Assembly: GCA_028288595.1 (NCBI GenBank)
Contig: JAQBNK010000054.1
Coordinates: forward strand, 1-32,944
Origin: Chitinophagaceae bacterium
GTDB taxonomy: Bacteria; Bacteroidota; Bacteroidia; Chitinophagales; Chitinophagaceae
Reading direction: 5' to 3'
Length of the DNA stretch: 32,944 bases
This document shows, piece after piece, positions 17,207 through 25,652 of this stretch. Made by a program: the position numbers and the translations under genes. Every line of letters starts with the position of its first letter. The first letter of the stretch is position 1. Below the pieces are notes generated by a model that was not told where the DNA came from, did not search any database, and saw only the letters and a list, made by a program, of their open reading frames with translations.

Positions 17207-18670
17207 ATGGTCCCCGTTTTATTTACACATTCTTATTTTCTTAAACTGGATCCAAAACAATGGAAGAATGCCCAGCCATATCCGCCACTGGCGCCATTAT
17301 TCGCTGCATCATTATTACGGCAGCATGGTTATGAAGTTTCTTTGTTTGATACAACATTTGTCGATTCTGCCAATGAAATTAAACCGGTATTGAAAGAAAA
17401 GAACGGTACACTTGTGATTTATGATGATGGTTTCAACTATCTAACAAAAATGTGCCTCACTAATATGAGGAATGCTGCGTTCGAAATGATATCGCTCGCA
17501 AAAGAAAATAATTATACAGTCATAGTTTCCAGTTCTGATTCCACTGATCATTATGAGGAATACCTGGCAAAAGGCGCTGACTTTATAATCATTGGCGAAG
17601 GAGAAATTACTTTGCTTTCTTTGTTAGAAACACTAAATAATAAAGGCGATGCAGAATTGATAAACGGACTCGCTTTTAAAAGAAATAGTGCCGTTATTAA
17701 AACGGGTGCCCGGCCTGTTCTGCGAAATCTTGATGAACTACCGCTTCCGGCCTGGGACCTTATCAATATAGAACCGTATAAAAAAGCGTGGCTTGGTAAG
17801 CACGCTTATTTTTCAATAAATATTGCTACGACGAGAGGTTGTCCGTTTAAATGTAACTGGTGCGCTAAACCGATTTACGGTAACCGGTATAATTCCCGCT
17901 CACCGAAACTGGTGATTGAAGAATTACTACTGCTGAAACAACTTTTCGATTTTGATCATGTCTGGTTCTGCGATGATATTTTTGGATTGAAGCCCGGATG
18001 GGTAAACGAGTTCGCAACGCTTGTACAAGAAAATGGATTGAATTTTAAATTTAAGATACAATCCCGTGTAGATCTTTTGCTGCAGGAGAAATATGCTGAA
18101 AGCCTTGCGAAAGCTGGTTGTCAGTCAGTATGGATGGGAGCTGAAAGTGGTTCTCAGAATATCCTTGATGCAATGGATAAGGGAACCAGGGTGGAGCAGA
18201 TTTATGAAGCGACACATCTTCTAAAAAAGCTGGGCATTAATCCATGTTTCTTTATCCAGTTTGGCTATCTCGATGAAACCATAAATGACATCAGGCTAAC
18301 AATAAAGATGATCAATGATCTTGTTCCAGCAGAGATTGGTATTTCTGTTTCCTACCCTTTACCAGGTACACTGTTTTATGAAAAAGTAAAGCAGGACCTT
18401 CAGCTGAAAGCAAACTGGTCGCATTCAAACGACCTGGACCTGATGTTCAGAAATACTTACCAGCCTAAATTTTATAAACAGTTACATCGGTATGTTCATT
18501 CCAGCTTTCATAAAAAACTGGCTGTCGAATGCCTGAAACAATTATTGATCAGGCCATGGCAATTGAATGCCAGTAAAATAAGAAGAGTATTATCCGGGTT
18601 GTATTATGGTCCGTCAAGCGCCATGCAAAAGCTAAAATTAAATGCGCTTTCAAATGAATACAGCTGGTAA
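17207..18670 (+). CDS. B12-binding-type radical SAM enzyme
   Basis: 487 residues. Residues 1-145 are cobalamin-binding-like: YPPLAPLFAASLLRQHGYEV (25-44), then ADFIIIGEGEITLLSLL with the GEGE element common in this class; DxHxxG is absent. The barrel has TTRGCPFKCNWCAKP (C212, C216, C219), then VWFCDDIFGLKP and CQSVWMGAESGSQNILDAMD. It is the second B12-type radical SAM protein of the block and differs clearly in sequence from the first, so it is not a recent duplicate. It starts 4 bases after the previous stop and overlaps the next methyltransferase. Substrate unknown. Confidence 0.9.
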   Translation: MVPVLFTHSYFLKLDPKQWKNAQPYPPLAPLFAASLLRQHGYEVSLFDTTFVDSANEIKPVLKEKNGTLVIYDDGFNYLTKMCLTNMRNAAFEMISLAKENNYTVIVSSSDSTDHYEEYLAKGADFIIIGEGEITLLSLLETLNNKGDAELINGLAFKRNSAVIKTGARPVLRNLDELPLPAWDLINIEPYKKAWLGKHAYFSINIATTRGCPFKCNWCAKPIYGNRYNSRSPKLVIEELLLLKQLFDFDHVWFCDDIFGLKPGWVNEFATLVQENGLNFKFKIQSRVDLLLQEKYAESLAKAGCQSVWMGAESGSQNILDAMDKGTRVEQIYEATHLLKKLGINPCFFIQFGYLDETINDIRLTIKMINDLVPAEIGISVSYPLPGTLFYEKVKQDLQLKANWSHSNDLDLMFRNTYQPKFYKQLHRYVHSSFHKKLAVECLKQLLIRPWQLNASKIRRVLSGLYYGPSSAMQKLKLNALSNEYSW

Positions 18671-19472
18671 TACACATGAGCAAATTGTTGAGCAGGCTTT
18701 TTCAAAGCAATCCCTAATTTTTGATGATGTCTATTCTTCCGATCCTATTATCCAATATAAAAGGAAAAGAGTGAGGGATCATGTATTGACTTATGTGCGG
18801 CCGGGAGATCACATGCTTGAATTGAATAGCGGCACTGGTGAGGATGCGATTTTCTTTGCGAGCCAAAACCTTTATGTGCATGCAACCGATGTTTCTTCAG
18901 GGATGCAGCAACAACTTGTTCAAAAAGTACAATTGAAAGGAATGGACGATCGTATTTCAAATGAACAATGTTCATTTACAAATTTGGCAGCATTAAAGAA
19001 TAGAGGCCCTTACGATATCATCTTTTCAAATTTTGCGGGCCTTAATTGCACCGGTGAACTTGATAAAGTTTTATTATCATTTGATCCATTATTAAAACAG
19101 AACGGACTCGTTACTTTAGTAATTATGCCACCTTTCTGTTTGTGGGAATTCCTGCTGTTATTTAAAGGGAAATTCAGAACTGCTTTTAGGAGGCTATTTA
19201 GCAGTAACGGTAGCGATGCTCATGTTGAAGGAGAATATTTTAGATGCTGGTATTATAAACCTTCCTTCATAACTAAAAATCTGAACACCAATTTTACGGT
19301 AGTTAAAACTGAAGGTCTTTGCACGATTGTTCCCCCGTCTTATATTGGAAATTTTACCCGGCGCTATCCCAAAATCTATTCAGTGTTACAAAAAGCCGAA
19401 GAGCGATTGAAGTCAGAATGGCCGTGGCGCTTCATTGGTGATTATTATATCATCACGCTAAAAAAGAATTAA
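18654..19472 (+). CDS. Class I SAM-dependent methyltransferase
   Basis: 272 residues from ATG 18654; an ATG at 18642 adds MRFQ and is also possible. Motif I is HMLELNSGTGEDAIFFA, a variant with N-S-G-T-G in place of the usual xGCGTG, followed by VHATDVSSGMQQQL and PYDIIFSNFAGLNC. A conserved QAFSKQSLIFDDVY helix precedes it. The C-terminal half has hydrophobic stretches (LVTLVIMPPFCLWEFLLLF) that may bind a lipid-like substrate; that is inference. It is the last gene of the radical SAM operon, and its stop overlaps by 4 bases the stop of the opposite-strand nucleotidyltransferase. Confidence 0.86.
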   Translation: MNTAGNTHEQIVEQAFSKQSLIFDDVYSSDPIIQYKRKRVRDHVLTYVRPGDHMLELNSGTGEDAIFFASQNLYVHATDVSSGMQQQLVQKVQLKGMDDRISNEQCSFTNLAALKNRGPYDIIFSNFAGLNCTGELDKVLLSFDPLLKQNGLVTLVIMPPFCLWEFLLLFKGKFRTAFRRLFSSNGSDAHVEGEYFRCWYYKPSFITKNLNTNFTVVKTEGLCTIVPPSYIGNFTRRYPKIYSVLQKAEERLKSEWPWRFIGDYYIITLKKN

Positions 19473-20392
19473 AGCGCTATTCTTAATAATGCGCTATGCC
19501 GGGCCTGGAGTTCCCTGCAGTTCTCTTCATAAGTCTTTAATAATTTTTCCTGGAAAGCCAAAGGTTCTGGTTTAGCCTGGTGCCTGGTAGCGCACATCGT
19601 AAATAAGATTCCCCGGTCATTTATTTTATTTCCCAAAGTTTTTAACCGCCACCTGTCCGAGGTTATTTTCATTAGTTTTATATCCAGCCTTTCAGCCAGT
19701 AGTGAAGGAAATAATTTTTCCAGGATAGTTTTAAACGAGGAATTTGTTTTTGCATCCGCTTTTAAAGTAGTGCCTGTGTTTGGAAGAAAAGAAGTTATCC
19801 ATTTATTTGCCAAGAAAAACTGATTTATATATGCGCCACCACTAACCGGGAGGAGGGTTGCAATTTCAATAGCAGTGTAAATATTTTTTTCTTCAATCTC
19901 CAAAGCTGCTTCATCAACATAATAGTTCATGCAGAACGAATGTTGTTTACCTATTAAAAACGTAAGCTTCTTAAAAAGGTGCATGAGGGTCCTGGCGATC
20001 CATAATCGGTTTGCTGCAGTAATGATAAAAAAATCCATATCAGAATGTTGATCAGCAAAGTTTTTAGATAATGAGCCGGAAATAGCAACTGCTCTTACAA
20101 ATGGGAAACAGGATAATATTTTTCCTGCCCTGATAGCAGTCTTTATTTTTTTTGCCGCTAACTGATTGCCTCGTGATCTTTTGACGGCCAGTGATAAATT
20201 ATTTTCGAGGCTATAAAAACCATTTATATTATAAATATTGTTAGTCTGAAGCAGGATATTTATTGCTGCCTCTATTTCTTGTGCATCATATTTAGCACTG
20301 ATAAAACGACCGATCTCTTCTTTTGTCAGTGGGTAGCTGAAAAGATCAAAATAGGCGAGGCAGTTTAATATGTTTTCTTGTACAACAGGCAC
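19469..20392 (-). CDS. Nucleotidyltransferase-domain protein with N-terminal winged-helix-like part
   Basis: 307 residues. Residues 5-62 read like a winged helix (ILNCLAYFDLFSYPLTKEEI, then a predicted wing NIYNINGFYSL). Residues about 95-200 hold the Pol-beta-type nucleotidyltransferase core AISGSLSKNFADQHSDMDFF, with G106-S107 and the metal pair D118-x-D120. By family it transfers a nucleotide to a small molecule or protein; the acceptor is unknown. The Gly usually found after GSxxx is Asn here, so activity is likely but not certain. It is last in the polymerase operon, 6 bases after the ligase gene. It is not a sugar-1-phosphate nucleotidyltransferase of the RmlA type. Confidence 0.78.
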   Translation of the reverse strand: MPVVQENILNCLAYFDLFSYPLTKEEIGRFISAKYDAQEIEAAINILLQTNNIYNINGFYSLENNLSLAVKRSRGNQLAAKKIKTAIRAGKILSCFPFVRAVAISGSLSKNFADQHSDMDFFIITAANRLWIARTLMHLFKKLTFLIGKQHSFCMNYYVDEAALEIEEKNIYTAIEIATLLPVSGGAYINQFFLANKWITSFLPNTGTTLKADAKTNSSFKTILEKLFPSLLAERLDIKLMKITSDRWRLKTLGNKINDRGILFTMCATRHQAKPEPLAFQEKLLKTYEENCRELQARHSALLRIAL

Positions 20393-20398
20393 AGTAGG

Positions 20399-21703
20399 TT
20401 ATTGAATAGTTTCTTTAATATTAAAACGCTGATCTAAGAATATGGGTTGCTCTTTTAACTGGTTTAGATCGGGCACAGGTGTAAAATATTTCTTGTTGTA
20501 AAAAATAAAGAAGGAGTAAAAAAACGAAAAAAAGAATATTCCTTTATTCACATCAAGAAAATTTTCAGCTGTTCCTACAATAATTATAATAACCAGGAAA
20601 GAAATAAACAATATATCTTTTTTGCGGAAAGCTGTATATAAACCAAAGCCCAATATTAAAAGATAGACCAACAGGCCAGCGATACCATACTTCAGCATAA
20701 AACTAATATACTGGTTATGGGTATTCAACTCCTTTAGATATGCATTGTAAAGCTTTTGATCAAAATAGGCCTGCTTTAATATAGGAATTTCCGAACCGGT
20801 GCCATACCCGGTTAACGGTGCTTTTTTGATCAGCCCGATGGCTATGCGCCACCTTTCGATCCTGGGTTCCATGATCTCATTATTTATACTCGATTGCGTA
20901 AGATCGTTCTGTAAAGAAGTAATGAACCTGTCCCGTAGTGAATCCAGTTTTACAACCTGGAATATGATAATGGCTGACAGTAAAATAGAAGTGAGTATAA
21001 AAAGATATTTCTTTTTTGATGTAAGCATCATAGGGAAGGCCAGGTTTGCAATGATAAGCGTGGCTATTATCACAGTCTTTGAAGCAAGCTGCACAAGACC
21101 GGCGCCAAGGATAAGAATTCCCAGGAGATACCATATGCCGCTGGTGCGTTTTTTATAATAATCGTACAGTAAAATAAAAATAGAGAAAGAGATATACATG
21201 GATAAGATTGTCGCATGCATTTCTATGGGTGCTGAAAAATTATGGTTAATGAAGGAAACGGAAAATAACTCTTTCAGGTGCATATGATAAAACTGCATAA
21301 CACCTAATGTGTGCATATACAGGTAGAGTGTTATTCCTATGCAGCTAAAAACCAAACTATATAGAATTACCGGGGAATATTTTTTAAGATCAGGGAAAAA
21401 CATGGCAAACAGGAAGGGCAACAATATAAATGCTGATTGTTTTTCAACATCATTTTTTGCTTCAGTTGGATAATGGCTGTATAATGTTCCTGTGAGAACT
21501 AACAGGAAAAGTAAAGCCGTAATTAAAAACTCTTTGCATAGCAATTTTTTGAAATGATCTCGCTTAAAATGAACAAGGGTATGAAGCATAAAACTGATCA
21601 GAATAAGCTCACTATAAAATCTATCAAAAGGAAGCAAGGCAACAAATGCGCAAAGATGAACACATCCTATCCTGTCTATGATATTGCTGCTTGTTCCTAA
21701 CAT
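20399..21703 (-). CDS. O-antigen ligase family (Wzy_C/WaaL-like) membrane protein
   Basis: 434 residues, about ten hydrophobic segments from residue 10 to 410. The family's periplasmic signature is present: RIERWRIAIGLIKKAPLTGY (281-300), then GTG and later NTHNQYISFMLKYG with H329-N330. In known members this His/Arg loop transfers a glycan from undecaprenyl pyrophosphate to lipid A core or protein, or joins repeat units. Which of these it does cannot be decided, because ligases and some polymerases share the domain. It overlaps the upstream GT4 by 7 bases. Confidence 0.87.
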   Translation of the reverse strand: MLGTSSNIIDRIGCVHLCAFVALLPFDRFYSELILISFMLHTLVHFKRDHFKKLLCKEFLITALLFLLVLTGTLYSHYPTEAKNDVEKQSAFILLPFLFAMFFPDLKKYSPVILYSLVFSCIGITLYLYMHTLGVMQFYHMHLKELFSVSFINHNFSAPIEMHATILSMYISFSIFILLYDYYKKRTSGIWYLLGILILGAGLVQLASKTVIIATLIIANLAFPMMLTSKKKYLFILTSILLSAIIIFQVVKLDSLRDRFITSLQNDLTQSSINNEIMEPRIERWRIAIGLIKKAPLTGYGTGSEIPILKQAYFDQKLYNAYLKELNTHNQYISFMLKYGIAGLLVYLLILGFGLYTAFRKKDILFISFLVIIIIVGTAENFLDVNKGIFFFSFFYSFFIFYNKKYFTPVPDLNQLKEQPIFLDQRFNIKETIQ

Positions 21704-22878
21704 ACTTCTTCCTCTAAAATATGTGGATTAACAGAATGCCTTGTTTTATTACCAGAAAAAAGCAGGTTTATAAATGTCGCTGCACTTTTTTTCCATGAAT
21801 AAGTTTCGCTTACAGATTTCGCGGCCTGATCCAAAAATGTTTCCGATGGTTCATTGTTTAACAGGTAGATCAACTTTTTGCTAAATAAGTCTTTGTCAGA
21901 CGGATTGAACACATGCGGATGAAAGAAATAAAAAGCTTCCATAGCCGTCGCATTGGAACAAAGTACCGGCACCCTGCATATTGCAGCTTCTAACGGAGGA
22001 ATACCAAAACCTTCTGCTTTTGAAGGATAAACAAAAAGCCTGCATGCCTTGTAAAAGGCCTCCAGATCATTTTGATCAACCTGTTTTAACCAGTGTATAT
22101 ATCTTTTTTGTTGCGGTGTTAATGAGTCCATTCTTTTTTTGAATTCTTCTACTCGTATAGATTCCTTCCCAATAAAAACCAGTGATACATTTTGTTTATA
22201 AAGTTCCAGTTGCAGGTAGGTATCTAATAATAGCAATTGATTTTTTCTCGGTTCCATTCTGCTGACACATAGCAGAAAATTTTCAATTTTATATTTTTCA
22301 TTGATAAATTTTTTCGAACTTTCTTTATCGCGGAACTTTGCTCCGAATCCACTGTTTACTGCATTGGGTATGATATGAATGTCCTCCATGGGTATCCTGT
22401 AATTTGCAGATATCCTTTGTTGAGAGTAAGGAGAAACGGTGGTTTTAATATTGGCATTAAGCATACTTCTCCTGAAAAGAAAATTTCTTTTTTGACGGTA
22501 CAAAAAAGAGAAGCTATCCTTGAAATCATCGAATAAATTATCATGAAGCGTTACTATCGAACGGGCCTTGTTAGTGCTGACAGGAGAAACATATTGAAAA
22601 TGGGCAAAGTCGAATTGGCCTTTATTTAATATGCGGGGAACTTCAATAGCAAGTCGCCATGCGGTATTATTTATTTTTTTATAAGGGAAAATTTTAGCCG
22701 GATTAATTCCTGGGATTGCCGTGATAAGCTGATCCGGTTTTGCACAACCAAAGAAGATATCGAAATTTTCATTTTGTATTAATTCGGTATATAGCCCTTT
22801 TACAAAAGTCTGCGTACCCTGGAATTCATTGTCAAAACAATGTGCATCAACAAATATTTTAAGTGGCCTCTTTAACAT
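21697..22878 (-). CDS. Glycosyltransferase family 4 (mannosyltransferase-like)
   Basis: 393 residues. IFVDAHCFDNEFQGTQTFVK (8-27) is the typical start of GT4 enzymes with a Gly loop. FLLCVSRMEPRKNQLLLLDT (201-220) and YPSKAEGFGIPPLEAA with E289-x7-E297 complete the donor site. This subgroup often uses GDP-mannose or GDP-fucose, but donor use cannot be read from sequence. It lies 28 bases after the GT2 gene and overlaps the ligase gene. Confidence 0.9.
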   Translation of the reverse strand: MLKRPLKIFVDAHCFDNEFQGTQTFVKGLYTELIQNENFDIFFGCAKPDQLITAIPGINPAKIFPYKKINNTAWRLAIEVPRILNKGQFDFAHFQYVSPVSTNKARSIVTLHDNLFDDFKDSFSFLYRQKRNFLFRRSMLNANIKTTVSPYSQQRISANYRIPMEDIHIIPNAVNSGFGAKFRDKESSKKFINEKYKIENFLLCVSRMEPRKNQLLLLDTYLQLELYKQNVSLVFIGKESIRVEEFKKRMDSLTPQQKRYIHWLKQVDQNDLEAFYKACRLFVYPSKAEGFGIPPLEAAICRVPVLCSNATAMEAFYFFHPHVFNPSDKDLFSKKLIYLLNNEPSETFLDQAAKSVSETYSWKKSAATFINLLFSGNKTRHSVNPHILEEEVC

Positions 22879-22906
22879 TCTTTATATTTTTTCCTTCGAA
22901 GACGGG

Positions 22907-23878
22907 TTAATAGGCATAAATGCGCTGCTTTAATTTTTTTAACTGGTATACCTGCTTTAGCCATGAATACGGCAAGTATGAAAGAGCTAACAAGATGGTA
23001 CTGTGCAGATCACTTCCGCCATTGATCACAGATTTATGAATATTTTCCCTGGCCTTTTCGGGGCTGTAATTATTCCATAAATATTTCTTTGCCAGCAGGC
23101 GGTAATAAGATTCATGCATCATTACAGGATGATTCTCTTTGATCCAGTTTTTTAAAAGCTCACCCTGTTCATTATTGATAGTTTCTGATTTTAAAATTTG
23201 ATGTTTTAGTTTTTTATATGCCTTCGGCTGATATTGCTCGTCCATTGTAACAGAGGCGGGATTAAGGCGAACGCTGATCAGTGCATCTGTAAGATTATAT
23301 CCCTTTCCTTTTCTAAGAACTTTTCTCCACAGAAAATGGTCTTCAAAGCCATGTGCATGTATATCATAACCGCCTTCAGAGACTATAGCGTTCTTTAAAA
23401 AAAACGTACTGGAATGAATAAACGGGCATACATGATATGGCAGCGACATGATTTGTTCGTGTGTATAACCGGGTGAACTATAATTAAAGACGAATTCAGC
23501 AAACATGTCTATATATTTTGCATTGCTTCCGCAGATCACATAACCAGGATGTGTTTCTAAAAATTGATATTGTAATGCAAGTCTTAGCGGATTGCAAATA
23601 TCATCTGCATCAAAGCGGGCAATATATTTTCCATTGGCGTATTTTAATCCTGTATTTAAAGCCCCGGCCACACCCATATTATCCTGTGTAATAAGTTTTA
23701 TTCTTTCATCACCAAATGTTTTAATTATGTTTTCAGTTTCATCTGTTGAACCATCATTAATAATCAATAGCTCGAATTTTGTGAAGGATTGCGTTAATAC
23801 AGAACAGATAGCATCACCGATATAATCAGCAGCATTATAAGCAGGCATTAAAACTGTTATGACTATTTTTTCTTCCAT
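22907..23878 (-). CDS. Glycosyltransferase family 2
   Basis: 323 residues with a GT-A fold. VLMPAYNAADYIGDAICSVL (9-28) and LLIINDGSTDETENI (37-51) bind the nucleotide. ARFDADDICNP carries the metal-binding D90-x-D92. FEDHFLWRKVL is the usual acceptor-side ED motif. It is an inverting enzyme that adds a sugar to the lipid-linked glycan at the inner face of the membrane. No transmembrane segment is seen. Its ATG lies inside the polymerase gene (16-base overlap), which indicates coupled translation. Confidence 0.91.
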   Translation of the reverse strand: MEEKIVITVLMPAYNAADYIGDAICSVLTQSFTKFELLIINDGSTDETENIIKTFGDERIKLITQDNMGVAGALNTGLKYANGKYIARFDADDICNPLRLALQYQFLETHPGYVICGSNAKYIDMFAEFVFNYSSPGYTHEQIMSLPYHVCPFIHSSTFFLKNAIVSEGGYDIHAHGFEDHFLWRKVLRKGKGYNLTDALISVRLNPASVTMDEQYQPKAYKKLKHQILKSETINNEQGELLKNWIKENHPVMMHESYYRLLAKKYLWNNYSPEKARENIHKSVINGGSDLHSTILLALSYLPYSWLKQVYQLKKLKQRIYAY

Positions 23879-25506
23879 TCTTCTTTGGTATCCTTTTCCT
23901 TAATATTTAAAAAGAGTAATAATTCAAATAAGATCAGCACCGACAATTGTTCAAACCAATATTCTATAAATAAGGCTGCTGCCAGCAGCGCCAATATTTG
24001 CCAGCCGTAACTTAATTTCGAACGCATAAAAAAACCAAAGTAAAAAAATGCGAACAATGCAAGACCTATTATGCCATATTCTGTGAGTAACTGGTCGTAA
24101 GCTGAATTTGGGGTGTTAAAAACTGAATGCAACCCGGTATCATTAATAAAAACGGAGAGGTAAAGAGAGAGATGATTTTTTTCAAAATTGGAATTAATAT
24201 ATTTTAATGAAGAAGGATAATTTCCTGTAATTCCCAGCGCCGCTGTTTTAAATGCAAGCTTAGATGAAAAGTTGCCGGCACCAGTACCTGCTGCAAGCTG
24301 GTAGGGGTGATGTGACATAAAATCTACCGACTGTTTAGCCGAAAGCAATTTGCCTAATTTTTGTTCTTTTACAAGTTCAATAGTATCGGGGGCGACAAGA
24401 TTTTTATTTTCTTCAATAAAACCTATTAATTTTTTTTGTTCCGTTGTCGTGTCTCGTTTATGCTGAAAAGGTGCACTGTGAATACTGGGTTCCGGAATAA
24501 CCAATACCCCTGTGGTAAGATCACGTACAACAGTTTCATTTTTATTAGTACGAGGTGGTTTATTTGCGAGTTGAAGCGCCATGCTATCGATATAAAACTG
24601 CGCAAATTTTTCTTTCTTTTCCTCTGCTGTTAAGATGCTATCCGGTTTTTCTGTAACAGGCACTGGTCTCACCCATTTTTCTTTTGGCACTTCTTTCCCC
24701 ATTAATCTTGCAATGGTCGTATTCAGGTATTTATTGTTTTGGGGTGAAACCTGCGCCATGAAAAAGGCAAAAAAAGCGATGCAAATAATGATAAGGCTTT
24801 TCTGAAGTTTATCTGAATTAAATAGAAATGTAAAAAATAAAATAGCCATCACCGCCAGGTTAGTAAAATTACTTGTCGTCAGCAGAAGGGTGGCCATGCA
24901 TAACAAAAGCATGGCAATGTTTTTTTTATTCAAAAAGTAAATAACGCCGGCTGCATTGATCAGCGCATTCGTAGTAGAAGTATCAAAACTAATTCCTTTG
25001 ATATAGTCCCCCGTACTGATAAAATACTTTTGAAATTCGCCTTGGTAACGGTAAGGATTAAAATTGCCTGTTTCGATCATGATCCTGGAAAGCGTCAGGA
25101 AAGAAACTGCAGCATTAATGATGAAGAAGAGAATTAAAGTATTGCTGATTACCAGTGGCGAATTTATTTCTGTAGCCAGTTTAAGCTGGTGAATAACAGC
25201 AAAAGCAATCAGACAGTATCCAATAGCAATAATTAAGGCTACGGAATAAGGAATGTTCCATAATTCACGATAAATAAAAAAATTGAAGAGCGCTATAGCC
25301 GGAGCCGCTATATAAAACAGGGGGAGCCTGGAACCGGAATTTTTTAAACCAAAATGGAAATTCGGTCGTATTAAATAGATGAATAATATGGCAACCAGTT
25401 TTACTACCAGCTTCACATTCATTACCAGCAACAGGAAGACCAAAAGCCTCCAGTCTGTAAGTCGCAAAAAGTCTTTAAAAGATTGAACACTTTTCCTTGT
25501 GTTCAT
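23863..25506 (-). CDS. Wzy-like polytopic membrane protein (probable polysaccharide polymerase)
   Basis: 547 residues. Hydrophobic segments run from about residue 20 to 250 and again from 476 to 535. Between them lies a hydrophilic region of about 220 residues (253-475), Lys/Glu-rich in its first half and ending GAGNFSSKLAF...NHLSLYLSVF...GLHSVFNTPNSAYDQLLTEYGIIGLALF. The 'NTPNSAYDQLLTEYG' element before the last helices resembles the Wzy/WaaL signature 'N.p.N.yl.ll.e.Gi.gl'. A polymerase role is therefore likely but rests on topology plus this motif. It is the first gene of the block, starting about 26 bases after an 18-base palindrome. Confidence 0.75.
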   Translation of the reverse strand: MNTRKSVQSFKDFLRLTDWRLLVFLLLVMNVKLVVKLVAILFIYLIRPNFHFGLKNSGSRLPLFYIAAPAIALFNFFIYRELWNIPYSVALIIAIGYCLIAFAVIHQLKLATEINSPLVISNTLILFFIINAAVSFLTLSRIMIETGNFNPYRYQGEFQKYFISTGDYIKGISFDTSTTNALINAAGVIYFLNKKNIAMLLLCMATLLLTTSNFTNLAVMAILFFTFLFNSDKLQKSLIIICIAFFAFFMAQVSPQNNKYLNTTIARLMGKEVPKEKWVRPVPVTEKPDSILTAEEKKEKFAQFYIDSMALQLANKPPRTNKNETVVRDLTTGVLVIPEPSIHSAPFQHKRDTTTEQKKLIGFIEENKNLVAPDTIELVKEQKLGKLLSAKQSVDFMSHHPYQLAAGTGAGNFSSKLAFKTAALGITGNYPSSLKYINSNFEKNHLSLYLSVFINDTGLHSVFNTPNSAYDQLLTEYGIIGLALFAFFYFGFFMRSKLSYGWQILALLAAALFIEYWFEQLSVLILFELLLFLNIKEKDTKEEWKKK

Positions 25507-25531
25507 AAGCGGTAGGCCGGGTTTAAAACTG

Positions 25532-25549
25532 CCACTTATTAATACGTGG
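25532..25549. promoter_or_regulatory. 18-base near-palindrome upstream of the polymerase operon
   Basis: CCACTTATTAATACGTGG equals its own reverse complement except for one base pair (T/C at the fifth position from each end). It is 26 bases upstream of the ATG at 25506, where an operator or the transcript start could lie. No regulator gene lies next to it. Confidence 0.4.
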
Positions 25550-25591
25550 AAAACGGGCGGGGGTTGGTTTAATTTCGGCTTTTGCCAGTAA

Positions 25592-25627
25592 TAAAAAAGA
25601 AAAGCAAAGCTTAAAGCTTTGCTTTTA
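25592..25627 (-). terminator. Terminator of the PPOX-like gene
   Basis: AAAAGCAAAGCTT and AAGCTTTGCTTTT pair closely. Read on the minus strand the hairpin ends in CTTTTTTATT. It lies 26 bases after the stop of the gene ending at 25653 and insulates the polymerase operon from it. Confidence 0.85.
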
Positions 25628-25652
25628 AAATCAATGATTGATTTCGGTCTTT

